A DNA stretch of 16,874 nucleotides from Prevotellaceae bacterium UBA6858 (GCA_002451695.1 DKDC01000027.1:16781-33654), one strand, 5' to 3'. Shown: positions 1 through 7,229, counted from the first letter of the stretch. The notes: generated by a model from the sequence alone, not told the origin. A program made the numbers and translations.

Positions 1-70
1 AATTATGTCTGATATAATTCAAATTACATCAGACCTTTTTTACGCCATATACAATCCTCTGAAAGACAAA
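1..70 (+). repeat. Dispersed hairpin repeat, copy A (possibly cut by window edge)
   Basis: GTCTGATATA (7-16) and TACATCAGAC (25-34) form a 10-bp hairpin with one mismatch and an 8-nt loop, followed by C and six T (36-41). After a variable stretch comes the conserved tail CAATCCTCTGAAAGACAAA (52-70). The same order (hairpin, T6, variable stretch, tail) recurs at 9951-10057 on this strand and at 3892-3970 on the opposite strand. The hairpin plus T-run resembles an intrinsic terminator for + strand transcription, but the nearest gene, trmD, runs the other way, so a terminator role for that gene is not supported. The copy may extend upstream of the window. Confidence 0.75.
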
Positions 71-138
71 TGCTTATTCATTTCTCCTATAAAGCAAACA
101 ATTCTATATAAATCAACAAGTTGCGTAAAAGCCACAGA

Positions 139-816
139 TTAATCCCCCAGCAAGTCGGGACGCAGCCTTTTAGTGCGCTCGAGCGACTGGCTTATCTCCC
201 ACTCCTTTATTTTGGCATCGTGCCCGCTCAGCAGTATGCCTGGCACTTTCCACCCCTTGTAGTCTGCGGGGCGCGTGTAAACCGGCGCGGCGAGCAGATT
301 GTCCTGAAACGAGTCGGAAAGTGCGCTCTGCTCGTCGCTCAGCACCCCGGGCACGAGCCGCGTTATGGCATCCGCCATTGCCGCAGCGGCAATCTCCCCG
401 CCCGTAAGCACAAAGTCGCCCATGCTCACCTCTTTGGTTACAAGGTGTTCGCGCACACGGTAGTCCACCCCCTTGTAATGCCCGCAGAGTATTATAATGT
501 TCTTGAGCATTGACAGGTCGTTCGCCATTTTCTGGTCAAACTGCTCCCCGTCGGGCGTGGTGAAAATTATCTCGTCGTAGTGGCGTTCGCTTTTCAGCCT
601 GGATATGCACGCGTCTATCGGCTGACACTTCATCACCATTCCCGCAAAGCCGCCGAAAGGATAATCGTCAACCCTGCGGTGCTTGTCCTCGGTGTAGTCG
701 CGCAGGTTGTGGACGTGGATTTCCACAAGCCCCTTTTTCTGTGCGCGGGCAAGTATCGACAAGTTTACAAATCCCTCGAGCATTTCGGGCAGAACGGTTA
801 TAATGTCTATTCTCAT
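139..816 (-). CDS. trmD: tRNA (guanine-37-N1)-methyltransferase TrmD
   Basis: This SPOUT-class enzyme transfers a methyl group from S-adenosylmethionine to N1 of G37, next to the anticodon, which prevents +1 frameshifting; it is cytoplasmic and usually essential. The protein opens with IDIITVLPEM and carries the family blocks ILCGHYKGVDYRV and GDFVLTGGE, followed by the AMADAITRLVPGVL segment; together these build the trefoil-knot SAM site, with the Asp of ADAITR in the catalytic position. The ATG at 816 (MRIDIITV) is chosen because TrmD proteins normally begin there; an ATG at 825 would add only Met-Leu-Pro. The resulting 225 residues are normal for the family. In many bacteria trmD sits with rimM and rplS; here it is alone, 55 nt from the glycosidase stop, with its own promoter-like box at 840-847, so it is probably a separate transcription unit. 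Confidence 0.96.
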   Translation of the reverse strand: MRIDIITVLPEMLEGFVNLSILARAQKKGLVEIHVHNLRDYTEDKHRRVDDYPFGGFAGMVMKCQPIDACISRLKSERHYDEIIFTTPDGEQFDQKMANDLSMLKNIIILCGHYKGVDYRVREHLVTKEVSMGDFVLTGGEIAAAAMADAITRLVPGVLSDEQSALSDSFQDNLLAAPVYTRPADYKGWKVPGILLSGHDAKIKEWEISQSLERTKRLRPDLLGD

Positions 817-839
817 CGGAAGCATGTTTGTAGTCCCTG

Positions 840-847
840 CAAAGTTA
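840..847 (-). promoter_or_regulatory. Bacteroidetes -7 box upstream of trmD
   Basis: On the minus strand this reads TAACTTTG, an exact match to the TAnnTTTG -7 element of the Bacteroidetes primary sigma factor. It lies 23 nt upstream of the trmD ATG and outside the upstream gene. No good TTTG -33 element is visible at the expected distance, so the call rests on one box. Confidence 0.45.
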
Positions 848-871
848 ATGAAAATACCCTTGCCCCACAGG

Positions 872-2452
872 TCATTTGAACTCCACGTTCTTCACGTTGG
901 GGCCGAGCAGGAAATGGGGGTCGGACAGCGAGGAAACCTTCCTGCCCTCAATGTTCACGTTGTCGAACACCACGCCGTCAACGCTCTTTGCCGGAGTTCC
1001 CTCCTTGTCCCAGCCGTAAATGTGGATTTGGTTCGCGATCGAACTGCCGCTGTTGTTGTACGAGTTTATGTTCTGGTATTTTATGTTTTGCATTCCGCCG
1101 GGGGTGGTCTGGTCGCCGGGCAAAGCCCCGAACCAGAACGAAGGTTGGAAGCCCGCCGCAATGAGACGCTCGCAATGGTAAACATCTATGTTCTCGTATG
1201 AAATGTTGCGGTAATACGTGCCGTGTATGCTGCATATCGTCATTGCGGCGCGCTCATCGAGCACCGTGTGATAGTCAGGGTCGTCATAGCTGAACAATAT
1301 GCTGCTGTTCATGAAGCGAATGTTCTCGTAGAGGCTGCAATGGTTTTCCGCGCCGATGCCCATGGCGCAGTTGCAGTCGTTCCAAAGCTGCATTCCGCAG
1401 AATGTGATGTTGCGCGTTGGGGGACACTCCGCCGGTTTGCGCGAGTCAAGCCCCTTTATGGCTATTGCGTCGTCGTTTGCGCGTATGAACGTGTTTAGGA
1501 AGGCGCATTGCTGGCTGTTCACAATGTCAAGCCCGTCGGTTGAGGCGTATCTCGTGGAAAGTATCTTCACTCCTTTGAACTCCACGTTCTGGCAGTGGTT
1601 AATCACAACCTGCCAAACTCCCGGGCGGTGGCAGTGGAAAAGCACGCCCTCCACGTCCGCGCCCTTGCAGTTGTTTGCTTCGAAAATCACACGCGGGTTC
1701 TTTGTGTCGTTATACACCATGCCCCGGCCGTAAACCTTTGTACCCTTGCTCGTGCCCCAAAGTCCTATGCGCCCGTAAAGCACCGCGCCGCCGGCAATGT
1801 AAACCCTCCAGCCGTCGTCAAGGACAAGCATGTCCTTGTCCTTGAAAATCTTCTTCAGGTCGTGAAAGCCCGGCCCGAAATAGTGCAGCTTCATGTCCTC
1901 ATAGCGGTGATAGCCCTTGCGGTCGGGAACAAGCGGGGCTTTTGCGTCAACGCTGTTGCAGAAAAGGTGAAGCGCGTCCTTTTTCGGCTCGCCGTTCACG
2001 AGCACTGTGATATTCTGGTCGGCGCGGGCGGTCTTTATCTCAATTGTCCTGCCGCCCTTTTTCTTCACCGACAGGAGGTCGAGCTGCCTTATGGGGAGCA
2101 CCTCGTAGCTTTTCAGTTCCTTGGCGTATGTGATGCGTATTGTGATTTCCTTGCCATTCTTAAACTCGAAGCTGCCGAAGTTCACAAGCCCGCCCCAATG
2201 GCTGCGGTCGTTGTAAAGCCCCACTTTCCTGCCGTTCACCGTAACCTTGAACGTGGGTTCTGCCTCCATGGGGAACTCCTTTGCCACCGCGTGGGTTATA
2301 AGTGAACTGTCGGGGGCGGTGTAGTCCTCGCCGTATGTTGCCGCATTGCGTGCGGAAGCCGAAAATGCAGACACCGCCGCCAAAAGCGGCATTGCCGTCC
2401 TGATGATGTTTGAGATGATTTTGCCTGTAAGTGTCATTGTTACCGTTTTCAT
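872..2452 (-). CDS. Secreted right-handed beta-helix glycosidase, GH28/GH49 clan-like
   Basis: A probable exported polysaccharide hydrolase of 526 residues. Residues 1-34 form a signal peptide (basic start, hydrophobic core around 20-32, Ala-rich end near SASA). Residues about 60-170 look like an all-beta domain that ends in VLVNGEPKKDALHLFCN, the type of N-terminal beta-sandwich found before beta-helix domains in GH49 dextranases and related Bacteroidetes enzymes. Residues about 200-526 carry beta-helix-like repeats (NITF, NIRF, NISYENI, NIKYQNI). STDGLD (304-309) and NDDAIAIKG (326-334) correspond to the TDG and DD catalytic aspartates of GH28-type enzymes, with similar spacing (about 21 residues). 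The GHG and RIK motifs of true polygalacturonases are not seen; GIGAEN (365-370) may replace GHG. Substrate is therefore uncertain: pectin-like or another glucan. The gene stands alone and is divergent from the dTDP-glucose dehydratase. Confidence 0.78.
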   Translation of the reverse strand: MKTVTMTLTGKIISNIIRTAMPLLAAVSAFSASARNAATYGEDYTAPDSSLITHAVAKEFPMEAEPTFKVTVNGRKVGLYNDRSHWGGLVNFGSFEFKNGKEITIRITYAKELKSYEVLPIRQLDLLSVKKKGGRTIEIKTARADQNITVLVNGEPKKDALHLFCNSVDAKAPLVPDRKGYHRYEDMKLHYFGPGFHDLKKIFKDKDMLVLDDGWRVYIAGGAVLYGRIGLWGTSKGTKVYGRGMVYNDTKNPRVIFEANNCKGADVEGVLFHCHRPGVWQVVINHCQNVEFKGVKILSTRYASTDGLDIVNSQQCAFLNTFIRANDDAIAIKGLDSRKPAECPPTRNITFCGMQLWNDCNCAMGIGAENHCSLYENIRFMNSSILFSYDDPDYHTVLDERAAMTICSIHGTYYRNISYENIDVYHCERLIAAGFQPSFWFGALPGDQTTPGGMQNIKYQNINSYNNSGSSIANQIHIYGWDKEGTPAKSVDGVVFDNVNIEGRKVSSLSDPHFLLGPNVKNVEFK

Positions 2453-2590
2453 GGTGTAAATTTAGCCTTTTCCGCGCAAACGCCGCCGCATTTCCGCCGC
2501 AAAAGCAGGCACGCGCCCCAAAAACGCACGCGGAATGCGCACAATTTTAATGTTTGCCTGATAAATCCGGCTTTAGTCTGCGAAAATGTA

Positions 2591-2598
2591 TAACTTTG
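2591..2598 (+). promoter_or_regulatory. Bacteroidetes -7 box upstream of the dTDP-glucose dehydratase gene
   Basis: TAACTTTG matches TAnnTTTG exactly and lies 32 nt before the ATG at 2631. A TTTAG at 2572-2576 is the nearest -33-like sequence but its spacing (about 15 nt) is shorter than the usual 19-21, so only the -7 box is well supported. Confidence 0.5.
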
Positions 2599-2630
2599 TA
2601 CGAAACATAACATACTATAAGCAGAAAGAC

Positions 2631-3749
2631 ATGAAAACATATCTTGTTACAGGAGCCGCCGGGTTCATCGGCGCAAACTTCATCAAGTATATGCTGCGCA
2701 AGCACGGCGACATAAAAATCGTGGTGCTCGACGCGCTGACATACGCCGGAAACCTCGGCACGATAAAGGACGACATCGACAACGGGCGGTGCTTCTTCGT
2801 GCGCGGCGACATTTGCGACCGCGCCCTCGTTGAGAAACTTTTTGCGGAACACAACTTTGACGTTGTGGTGAACTTCGCAGCCGAAAGCCACGTTGACCGA
2901 AGCATAGAAAACCCGCAGATTTTCCTCACCACCAACATTCTCGGCACGCAGAACCTTATGGACTGCGCACGCAAGGCGTGGAACACCGGCAAGGACGCGG
3001 GCGGATACCCCACATGGCGCAAGGGGGTGCGCTTCCACCAGGTTTCAACCGACGAGGTTTACGGCGCACTCGGCGCGGAGGGCTTCTTCCGTGAGGAAAC
3101 CCCGCTCTCGCCCCACAGCCCCTACAGCGCGTCGAAGGCAAGCGCAGACTTCATCGTGGGCGCATACCGCGACACATACCACTTCCCCGTGAGCATCACG
3201 CGCTGCTCGAACAACTACGGCCCATACCAGTTCCCCGAAAAGCTGATACCGCTAATCATCAACAACATCCTCGAGGGCAAGAAGCTCCCCGTATATGGCA
3301 AGGGGCTGAACGTGCGCGACTGGCTGTATGTTGACGACCATTGCAAGGCGATAGACCTCGTGATTGACAACGCGCCCGACGGCAGCATCTACAACGTGGG
3401 CGGGCACAACGAGCAAAAGAACATCGACATAGTGCGCCTGATTATCGACATCATACGCCGCACAATGGAGCAGCGTCCCGAGTTCCGCAGCCTGCTCGTG
3501 AAAAGTGATGACCTTTCGTGGATTAACTACGACCTGATTACATACGTAACCGACCGTCTGGGACACGACCTGCGCTATGCCATCGACCCCGAAAAGATTA
3601 AGAAAGACCTCGGCTGGTATCCCGAAACCACTTTCGCAGTGGGAATTGAGAAAACCGTGCTGTGGAATCTCGAAAACCGCAAATGGATTGGCGAGGTTAC
3701 TTCGGGCGACTACCAGAAGTATTACGAGCGTATGTACGGCAACCGCTGA
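2631..3749 (+). CDS. rfbB: dTDP-glucose 4,6-dehydratase
   Basis: This cytoplasmic, NAD-dependent short-chain dehydrogenase/reductase converts dTDP-glucose to dTDP-4-keto-6-deoxyglucose, the second step towards dTDP-L-rhamnose and other deoxysugars of surface polysaccharides. The Rossmann motif GAAGFIG is at 8-14. STDEVYG (139-145) supplies the Thr-Asp-Glu catalytic group, and YSASK (165-169) supplies the Tyr and Lys. NNYGPYQFPEKLIPL and the YGKGLNVRDWLYVDDH segment are diagnostic for RfbB as opposed to other SDR epimerases. The ATG at 2631 is chosen because it places the Rossmann motif at the N-terminus as usual; upstream in-frame codons lie over the promoter box. The 372-residue protein is near normal length. 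No rfbA, rfbC or rfbD is adjacent, and a strong terminator follows, so the gene is monocistronic here. Confidence 0.94.
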   Translation: MKTYLVTGAAGFIGANFIKYMLRKHGDIKIVVLDALTYAGNLGTIKDDIDNGRCFFVRGDICDRALVEKLFAEHNFDVVVNFAAESHVDRSIENPQIFLTTNILGTQNLMDCARKAWNTGKDAGGYPTWRKGVRFHQVSTDEVYGALGAEGFFREETPLSPHSPYSASKASADFIVGAYRDTYHFPVSITRCSNNYGPYQFPEKLIPLIINNILEGKKLPVYGKGLNVRDWLYVDDHCKAIDLVIDNAPDGSIYNVGGHNEQKNIDIVRLIIDIIRRTMEQRPEFRSLLVKSDDLSWINYDLITYVTDRLGHDLRYAIDPEKIKKDLGWYPETTFAVGIEKTVLWNLENRKWIGEVTSGDYQKYYERMYGNR

Positions 3750-3772
3750 ACATTGCAGACACCGCATAAAAC

Positions 3773-3802
3773 AAAAAGTAAGGCTCTTCGCCTTACTTTT
3801 TT
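3773..3802 (+). terminator. Perfect-stem intrinsic terminator after rfbB, possibly bidirectional
   Basis: The arms 3773-3784 and 3790-3801 are perfectly complementary over 12 bp with a 5-nt loop (TCTTC). The core stem is AGTAAGGC/GCCTTACT, flanked by A5 on the left and T6 on the right, so it has the terminator form on both strands. It begins 24 nt after the rfbB stop and could also stop transcripts arriving from the minus-strand gene at 4224-5171. Confidence 0.9.
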
Positions 3803-3891
3803 GTTATCCCATTTTTGCGCACAAGCACAACCTTTCTATAAGCCACTGGTTTACAAAATATTAAGCATTCCCCAAAGTAACCATATAAGTT

Positions 3892-4138
3892 CTTGTTTTT
3901 CAAAGACTTGAAAAAACGGAAAAAAGGTCTGATGTAGTTTCAATTATATCAGACATAATTTTTTCTACGTCCTATGTAGTTTTTCCTACATCAAATATAA
4001 TTTTAGCGGTATTGGTTTTGCGCCGTTTGTAGGGGCGTATTGCATACGCCCTGTACGATGCCGCATAAACCGCACCGCAAACCGCCATACCAAATTGCAT
4101 AATCGGCGCAATTCAGAGCGTATGCAATACGCCCATAC
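3892..4138 (-). repeat. Composite palindromic repeat, copy B (both modules)
   Basis: Read on the minus strand, the element runs from a REP-like inverted pair (4138 to 4029), through a GTGCGGTTTATGCGG segment (4075-4061) and a GCAAAACCAATACCGC stretch, to the ATTTGATGTAGG...CTACAT module (about 3996-3974). It then continues into the GTCTGAT-type hairpin (3954-3927) followed by CCTTTTTT and the tail CAAGTCTTTGAAAAACAAG (3910-3892). The last half matches copies A and C. The first half matches copy D at 15369-15495, including sequence outside the palindromes. It fills most of the 474-nt gap between rfbB and the next gene; the 3803-3891 stretch shows nothing else recognisable. Confidence 0.75.
4029..4138. 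repeat. REP/BIME-like pair of inverted palindromic units
   Basis: Unit 1 (4029-4053) contains GGGCGTAT-TGC-ATACGCCC at 4033-4051, a perfect 8-bp stem. Unit 2 (4114-4138) contains GAGCGTAT-GCA-ATACGCCC at 4116-4134. The two units are inverted relative to each other and agree at 23 of 25 positions, separated by 60 nt. Two short palindromes in opposite orientation in an intergenic region is the arrangement of bacterial REP/BIME elements. GTAGGGGCG...CGCCC-type hairpins are, to my knowledge, common in genomes of gut bacteria; that comparison is from memory. Confidence 0.7.
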
Positions 4139-4223
4139 GGAGTTGCAATTCATTGGTTGATTGGATGCCGGGCGCTTCCTCACGGCATATTTCCACAAAA
4201 ACAAAAGAAGCGAGGCGCAAACC

Positions 4224-5171
4224 TCATTTCTTGTCTTTCCATTCCATTATCTTCATTCTTCCCTGCGGCCATTCGTTGCACTGTATGTACATCTTGTCCT
4301 GGAAAAAGTCGCAGTCCTCGAACTCATAAGGCACTTCCGCCTGCATATTCACCGTGCTGACCATTCTGTGGTTCTTCAAGTCCCACGAATATATAACGCT
4401 CGGGAATTGCTGTGAACCCACACCCGTGGGCATTACGAGACAGTTGCCGGCAATAACGCCGCCCTGCCCTATCTGTACGTGGGGGAACGATTTGTCGTAG
4501 TCCTGAATGAGATAGTTCTCCAATATGTCCTCCTTTTTCAATATCACGACCCTGCCCTCTTTGAGCTTGGGGAGTTTGAACACCATTATGCGGAAATTGT
4601 TCTTGGGGTCGGTGTTGTTTATGGTGTTGCCGAAGCCTACCAGACGCTTGCGCTTTTTGTCTATCGCCCACTGCACAGCCCAGCCATAGTATTCGTCGTG
4701 GTTGTCGAGCACTATGGTCTGCACAAGCTCCGCCTTGCCCTCGGGCAAAATCCTCTCCACAAAACAGGCGTCGGTCAGGTTCCTCTCCTTGTCTGTCTTG
4801 GTCTGCGAAACATACAGCAGCGGGAACACATCGCCCTTTTGGTATTTCTCCACGCCGAAGTTGGCAACGTTGGCGTGGTTGTACTTCGAATTGCTTCCGA
4901 GCGGGAATGTGCTTAGTCTAACGAACGTGCCGTCGGGGTGAACCTTGTAGAGCGAGGCAAAGCCGCCGTTATAAAGTCCAACCATATAGCCCTTGTGTAT
5001 GGCGAAGCCCTGAAAACTCTCCTCAACACCCTTTTTCAAAGCTCCGCCGTCCTTGAGCGTATAACCCGCGAGGTCGAACACCCCGCCCTTTGTCTTTTGC
5101 GCAGAAACATTGCCGCCCATGCCAAATGCAAGAACAAGCGACAGTGCGCCGATTACCGTCCTTTTCATCAT
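4224..5171 (-). CDS. Secreted protein of unknown function, possibly beta-propeller-like
   Basis: I do not recognise a named family. The 315-residue protein starts with a clear signal peptide (MMKR, hydrophobic core to about residue 22, cleavage likely after VSA-Q). The mature part has repeated short beta-strand patterns ending in aromatic or hydrophobic residues (YMVGLYNGGFASLYKV, FPLLYVSQTK, WAVQWAIDKKRKRLVGFG, FPSVIYSWDLKNHRMV, DKMYIQCNEWPQG), which suggests a beta-propeller, but no catalytic motif is evident. There is no lipobox Cys, so it should be periplasmic or exported. Either of two adjacent ATG codons (5171, 5168) could start it. It is divergent from the membrane-protein/thyA cluster, with 73 nt between the starts, and transcribes towards the composite repeat and the bidirectional terminator at 3773-3802. 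Confidence 0.85.
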   Translation of the reverse strand: MMKRTVIGALSLVLAFGMGGNVSAQKTKGGVFDLAGYTLKDGGALKKGVEESFQGFAIHKGYMVGLYNGGFASLYKVHPDGTFVRLSTFPLGSNSKYNHANVANFGVEKYQKGDVFPLLYVSQTKTDKERNLTDACFVERILPEGKAELVQTIVLDNHDEYYGWAVQWAIDKKRKRLVGFGNTINNTDPKNNFRIMVFKLPKLKEGRVVILKKEDILENYLIQDYDKSFPHVQIGQGGVIAGNCLVMPTGVGSQQFPSVIYSWDLKNHRMVSTVNMQAEVPYEFEDCDFFQDKMYIQCNEWPQGRMKIMEWKDKK

Positions 5172-5213
5172 GATATGTTTTATGCACTTGCGAATTTAGC
5201 AAAATAATTTGAC

Positions 5214-5221
5214 TACCTTTG
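5214..5221 (+). promoter_or_regulatory. Bacteroidetes -7 box for the thyA-folA cluster
   Basis: TACCTTTG matches TAnnTTTG and lies 23 nt before the ATG of the first gene of the cluster, inside the 73-nt divergent intergenic region. The only -33-like candidate is CTTG at 5187-5190, with spacing slightly longer than usual. Confidence 0.5.
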
Positions 5222-5244
5222 CATAAACCAACAAAGCATTCGGG

Positions 5245-5874
5245 ATGAAACACCTTTTTGCACTCATTCTTGTGTTTGCCGCAGCCAACTGCCGTGCGGC
5301 AACGCAGCCCGACGACACCACGGGCATAAATTCCGCCACGGCAGTAACCGTTGTGAGCGACACAATAATTGATGACACGGCGGACTACGTTGTCTCCACC
5401 CACATCCCCAAGGGATTTGTCAAGATGCTCGACAATTTTGCCGATGAGACGGAAAGCGGATTCCTGTTTCCGTCGCTGAAATGGATATTCCCCATGATAG
5501 GGATAGCCGGGGCGGGAATGACTTTGGTGTTCATCCTTATAATACTTTTCCCGCTGCTCATCGCCGCCCTGCTTGTGTGGTATGTTTTGCGCAACCGCCG
5601 CAAGGCGCGCAACGAGGACCTGCACCGGCATACCGCAGCCGCCGCCCCCGGTGAAGGCACACAGGAAAACGGCGAAACAAAACGGCAGACGGAAAAACGG
5701 CACTGCCTGCACCGCCGCGACAACGCCATACGCAACATCTGCATAGGCGGCGGAGTTACGGCGTTCTCGCTGCTCACGGGACTCACGATTATCGCCTTGG
5801 GCGGAATTGTGGTTCTGTGCATAGGCATCAGCGACTACATGATATACCGCAACCACCGCGACAACGAAATGTAA
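5245..5874 (+). CDS. Small two-segment membrane protein, DUF6249-like
   Basis: A 209-residue membrane protein of unknown function. It has an N-terminal signal or anchor segment (MKHLFALILVFAAANC), a low-complexity Asp/Thr-rich stretch to about residue 60, and one strong transmembrane stretch around residues 78-112. A charged cytoplasmic-type linker rich in Arg, Lys and His follows, then a second Gly-rich hydrophobic segment near the C-terminus (AIRNICIGGGVTAF to GGIVVLCIGISDYMIY). The pattern of membrane segment, basic linker, then an Arg-Asn-Ile-Gly-Gly membrane repeat resembles Bacteroidetes proteins annotated as DUF6249; that is from memory and tentative. The stop is 14 nt before the thyA ATG, so it probably leads the operon, but nothing links it mechanistically to folate metabolism. 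Confidence 0.85.
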   Translation: MKHLFALILVFAAANCRAATQPDDTTGINSATAVTVVSDTIIDDTADYVVSTHIPKGFVKMLDNFADETESGFLFPSLKWIFPMIGIAGAGMTLVFILIILFPLLIAALLVWYVLRNRRKARNEDLHRHTAAAAPGEGTQENGETKRQTEKRHCLHRRDNAIRNICIGGGVTAFSLLTGLTIIALGGIVVLCIGISDYMIYRNHRDNEM

Positions 5875-5888
5875 AAACGAAAACCAAC

Positions 5889-6683
5889 ATGAAACAATAT
5901 CTCGACCTCCTCGACCGCATCCTCACCGAAGGCACACGCAAGGACGACCGCACAGGCACAGGAACAATAAGCGTGTTCGGCAACCAGATGCGCTTTGACC
6001 TTGCCAAAGGCTTCCCGCTTCTCACCACAAAAAAGCTGCACCTGAAATCAATAATATACGAACTGCTGTGGTTCCTGCGCGGAGACACAAACGTGAAATA
6101 CCTCCACGACCACAATGTCTCCATTTGGGACGAATGGGCAGACGAAAACGGCGGCCTCGGACACATATACGGCTACCAGTGGCGCAAATGGCACGACTAC
6201 AACGGCGGCACGATAGACCAGATTTCAAACGCCGTTGAAATGATAAAGCACTCGCCCGACTCGCGCCGCATAATAGTAAGCGCGTGGAACGTTGCCGACC
6301 TCGACAAAATGAACCTGCCGCCTTGCCACATACTGTTCCAATACTACGTGGCGGGAGGGCGTCTGAGTTTGCAGCTATACCAGCGAAGCGCAGACACATT
6401 CCTGGGAGTTCCGTTCAACATCGCGTCCTATTCGCTCCTGCTGATGATGACGGCGCAAGTTACTGGGCTTGAACCGGGCGACTTTGTTTACACCACAGGC
6501 GACACCCACCTTTACCTGAACCACATTGAGCAGGCAAAGCTCCAGCTCTCGCGCGAGCCGCGCCCGCTCCCCACAATGCGGCTTAACCCGGAGGTGAAAA
6601 ACATCTTCGACTTCAAGTTCGAGGACTTCGAACTCGAGAACTACAATCCCTGGCCGCACATAAAGGCCGCCGTATCGGTATGA
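5889..6683 (+). CDS. thyA: Thymidylate synthase
   Basis: This cytoplasmic enzyme methylates dUMP to dTMP using 5,10-methylenetetrahydrofolate, releasing dihydrofolate. The 264-residue length equals that of the E. coli enzyme, and the nucleophile Cys146 sits in LPPCHILFQ (143-151) at the same number. Other family blocks are RTGTGTISVFG near the N-terminus (phosphate-binding Arg21), ELLWFLRGDTNV, IWDEWAD, the second phosphate-binding pair DSRRIIVSAW (124-133), QRSADTFLGVPFNIASY and GDTHLYLNH. The C-terminus IKAAVSV closes over the active site, as expected with a terminal hydrophobic residue. The ATG at 5889 is the first giving the MKQYLDLL start. The dihydrofolate it makes is the substrate of the enzyme encoded 32 nt downstream. 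Confidence 0.98.
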   Translation: MKQYLDLLDRILTEGTRKDDRTGTGTISVFGNQMRFDLAKGFPLLTTKKLHLKSIIYELLWFLRGDTNVKYLHDHNVSIWDEWADENGGLGHIYGYQWRKWHDYNGGTIDQISNAVEMIKHSPDSRRIIVSAWNVADLDKMNLPPCHILFQYYVAGGRLSLQLYQRSADTFLGVPFNIASYSLLLMMTAQVTGLEPGDFVYTTGDTHLYLNHIEQAKLQLSREPRPLPTMRLNPEVKNIFDFKFEDFELENYNPWPHIKAAVSV

Positions 6684-6715
6684 CAACATACCACCTGACG
6701 CACATCATATAATAT

Positions 6716-7213
6716 ATGCCCGAAATCACAATAATAGCAGCGGTGGCTGAAAACCGCGCAATAGGATACAAAAACAGACTAATCTACCGCCTGTCGGCAG
6801 ACCTGAAACATTTCAGGCTTCTCACCACGGGCCACACGGTACTCATGGGGCGCAAAACCTTTGAGTCGCTGCCCAAGGGCGCACTGCCCAACCGCCGCAA
6901 CATAGTCGTGAGCCGCACTGTCAGCCATTTCGAGGGCTGCGACGTTTACAGTTCCCTTGACGAGGCTCTGGAACATTGCGCCGAGGACGAGAAAGTGTTC
7001 GTAATAGGAGGCGCGTCTGTCTATGCCGAAGCCTGTCCGCTCGCCACGCGGCTTGAACTGACCTGCGTCAAAGCCACGCCGGAAAACGCCGATGTGTTTT
7101 TCCCCGAAACCGACTTCGGCGAATGGAACGAGACGGCACGCGAGCATCACGAAGCCGACGAGAAAAACGAAAAGCCGTTCGATTTCGTCAGCTTCACGCG
7201 AAAGCGCAACTGA
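6716..7213 (+). CDS. folA: Dihydrofolate reductase
   Basis: This enzyme reduces dihydrofolate to tetrahydrofolate with NADPH, regenerating the cofactor consumed by thymidylate synthase encoded just upstream, and is the target of trimethoprim. The 165-residue protein has the family start ITIIAAVAENRAIG, the catalytic acid Asp29 in LSADLKHF, the NADPH-binding block VLMGRKTFESLP, a NRRNIVVSR strand, and FVIGGASVYAEA with the Gly-Gly turn. One feature is unusual against the E. coli model: the Pro-Trp before the substrate helix is replaced by Ile-Tyr (NRLIYRLSADL). I believe such replacements are common in Bacteroidales DHFRs. The gene begins 32 nt after thyA and ends 16 nt before the next start, so it is probably cotranscribed. 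Confidence 0.96.
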   Translation: MPEITIIAAVAENRAIGYKNRLIYRLSADLKHFRLLTTGHTVLMGRKTFESLPKGALPNRRNIVVSRTVSHFEGCDVYSSLDEALEHCAEDEKVFVIGGASVYAEACPLATRLELTCVKATPENADVFFPETDFGEWNETAREHHEADEKNEKPFDFVSFTRKRN

Positions 7214-7229
7214 ACAATACGCACAAAGA

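Noticed and set aside
1..41. Hairpin plus T-run as the trmD terminator
   Set aside because: The T-run follows the hairpin on the + strand, whereas trmD is transcribed on the minus strand, where no T-run follows.
2449..2640. 63-codon minus-strand frame between the glycosidase and rfbB
   Set aside because: It crosses the rfbB start and promoter box, has no homology signal, and its composition is not protein-like.
3986..4204. 72-codon reading frame on the minus strand across the REP-like pair
   Set aside because: It reads through both palindromes and the repeat segment shared with copy D; no family resemblance. Such frames (with GRMQYAPT-like peptides) arise from the repeat itself.
5023..5856. 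277-codon minus-strand frame opposite the membrane protein gene
   Set aside because: It is a shadow of 5245-5874 and overlaps the start of the secreted protein gene; no recognisable domain.
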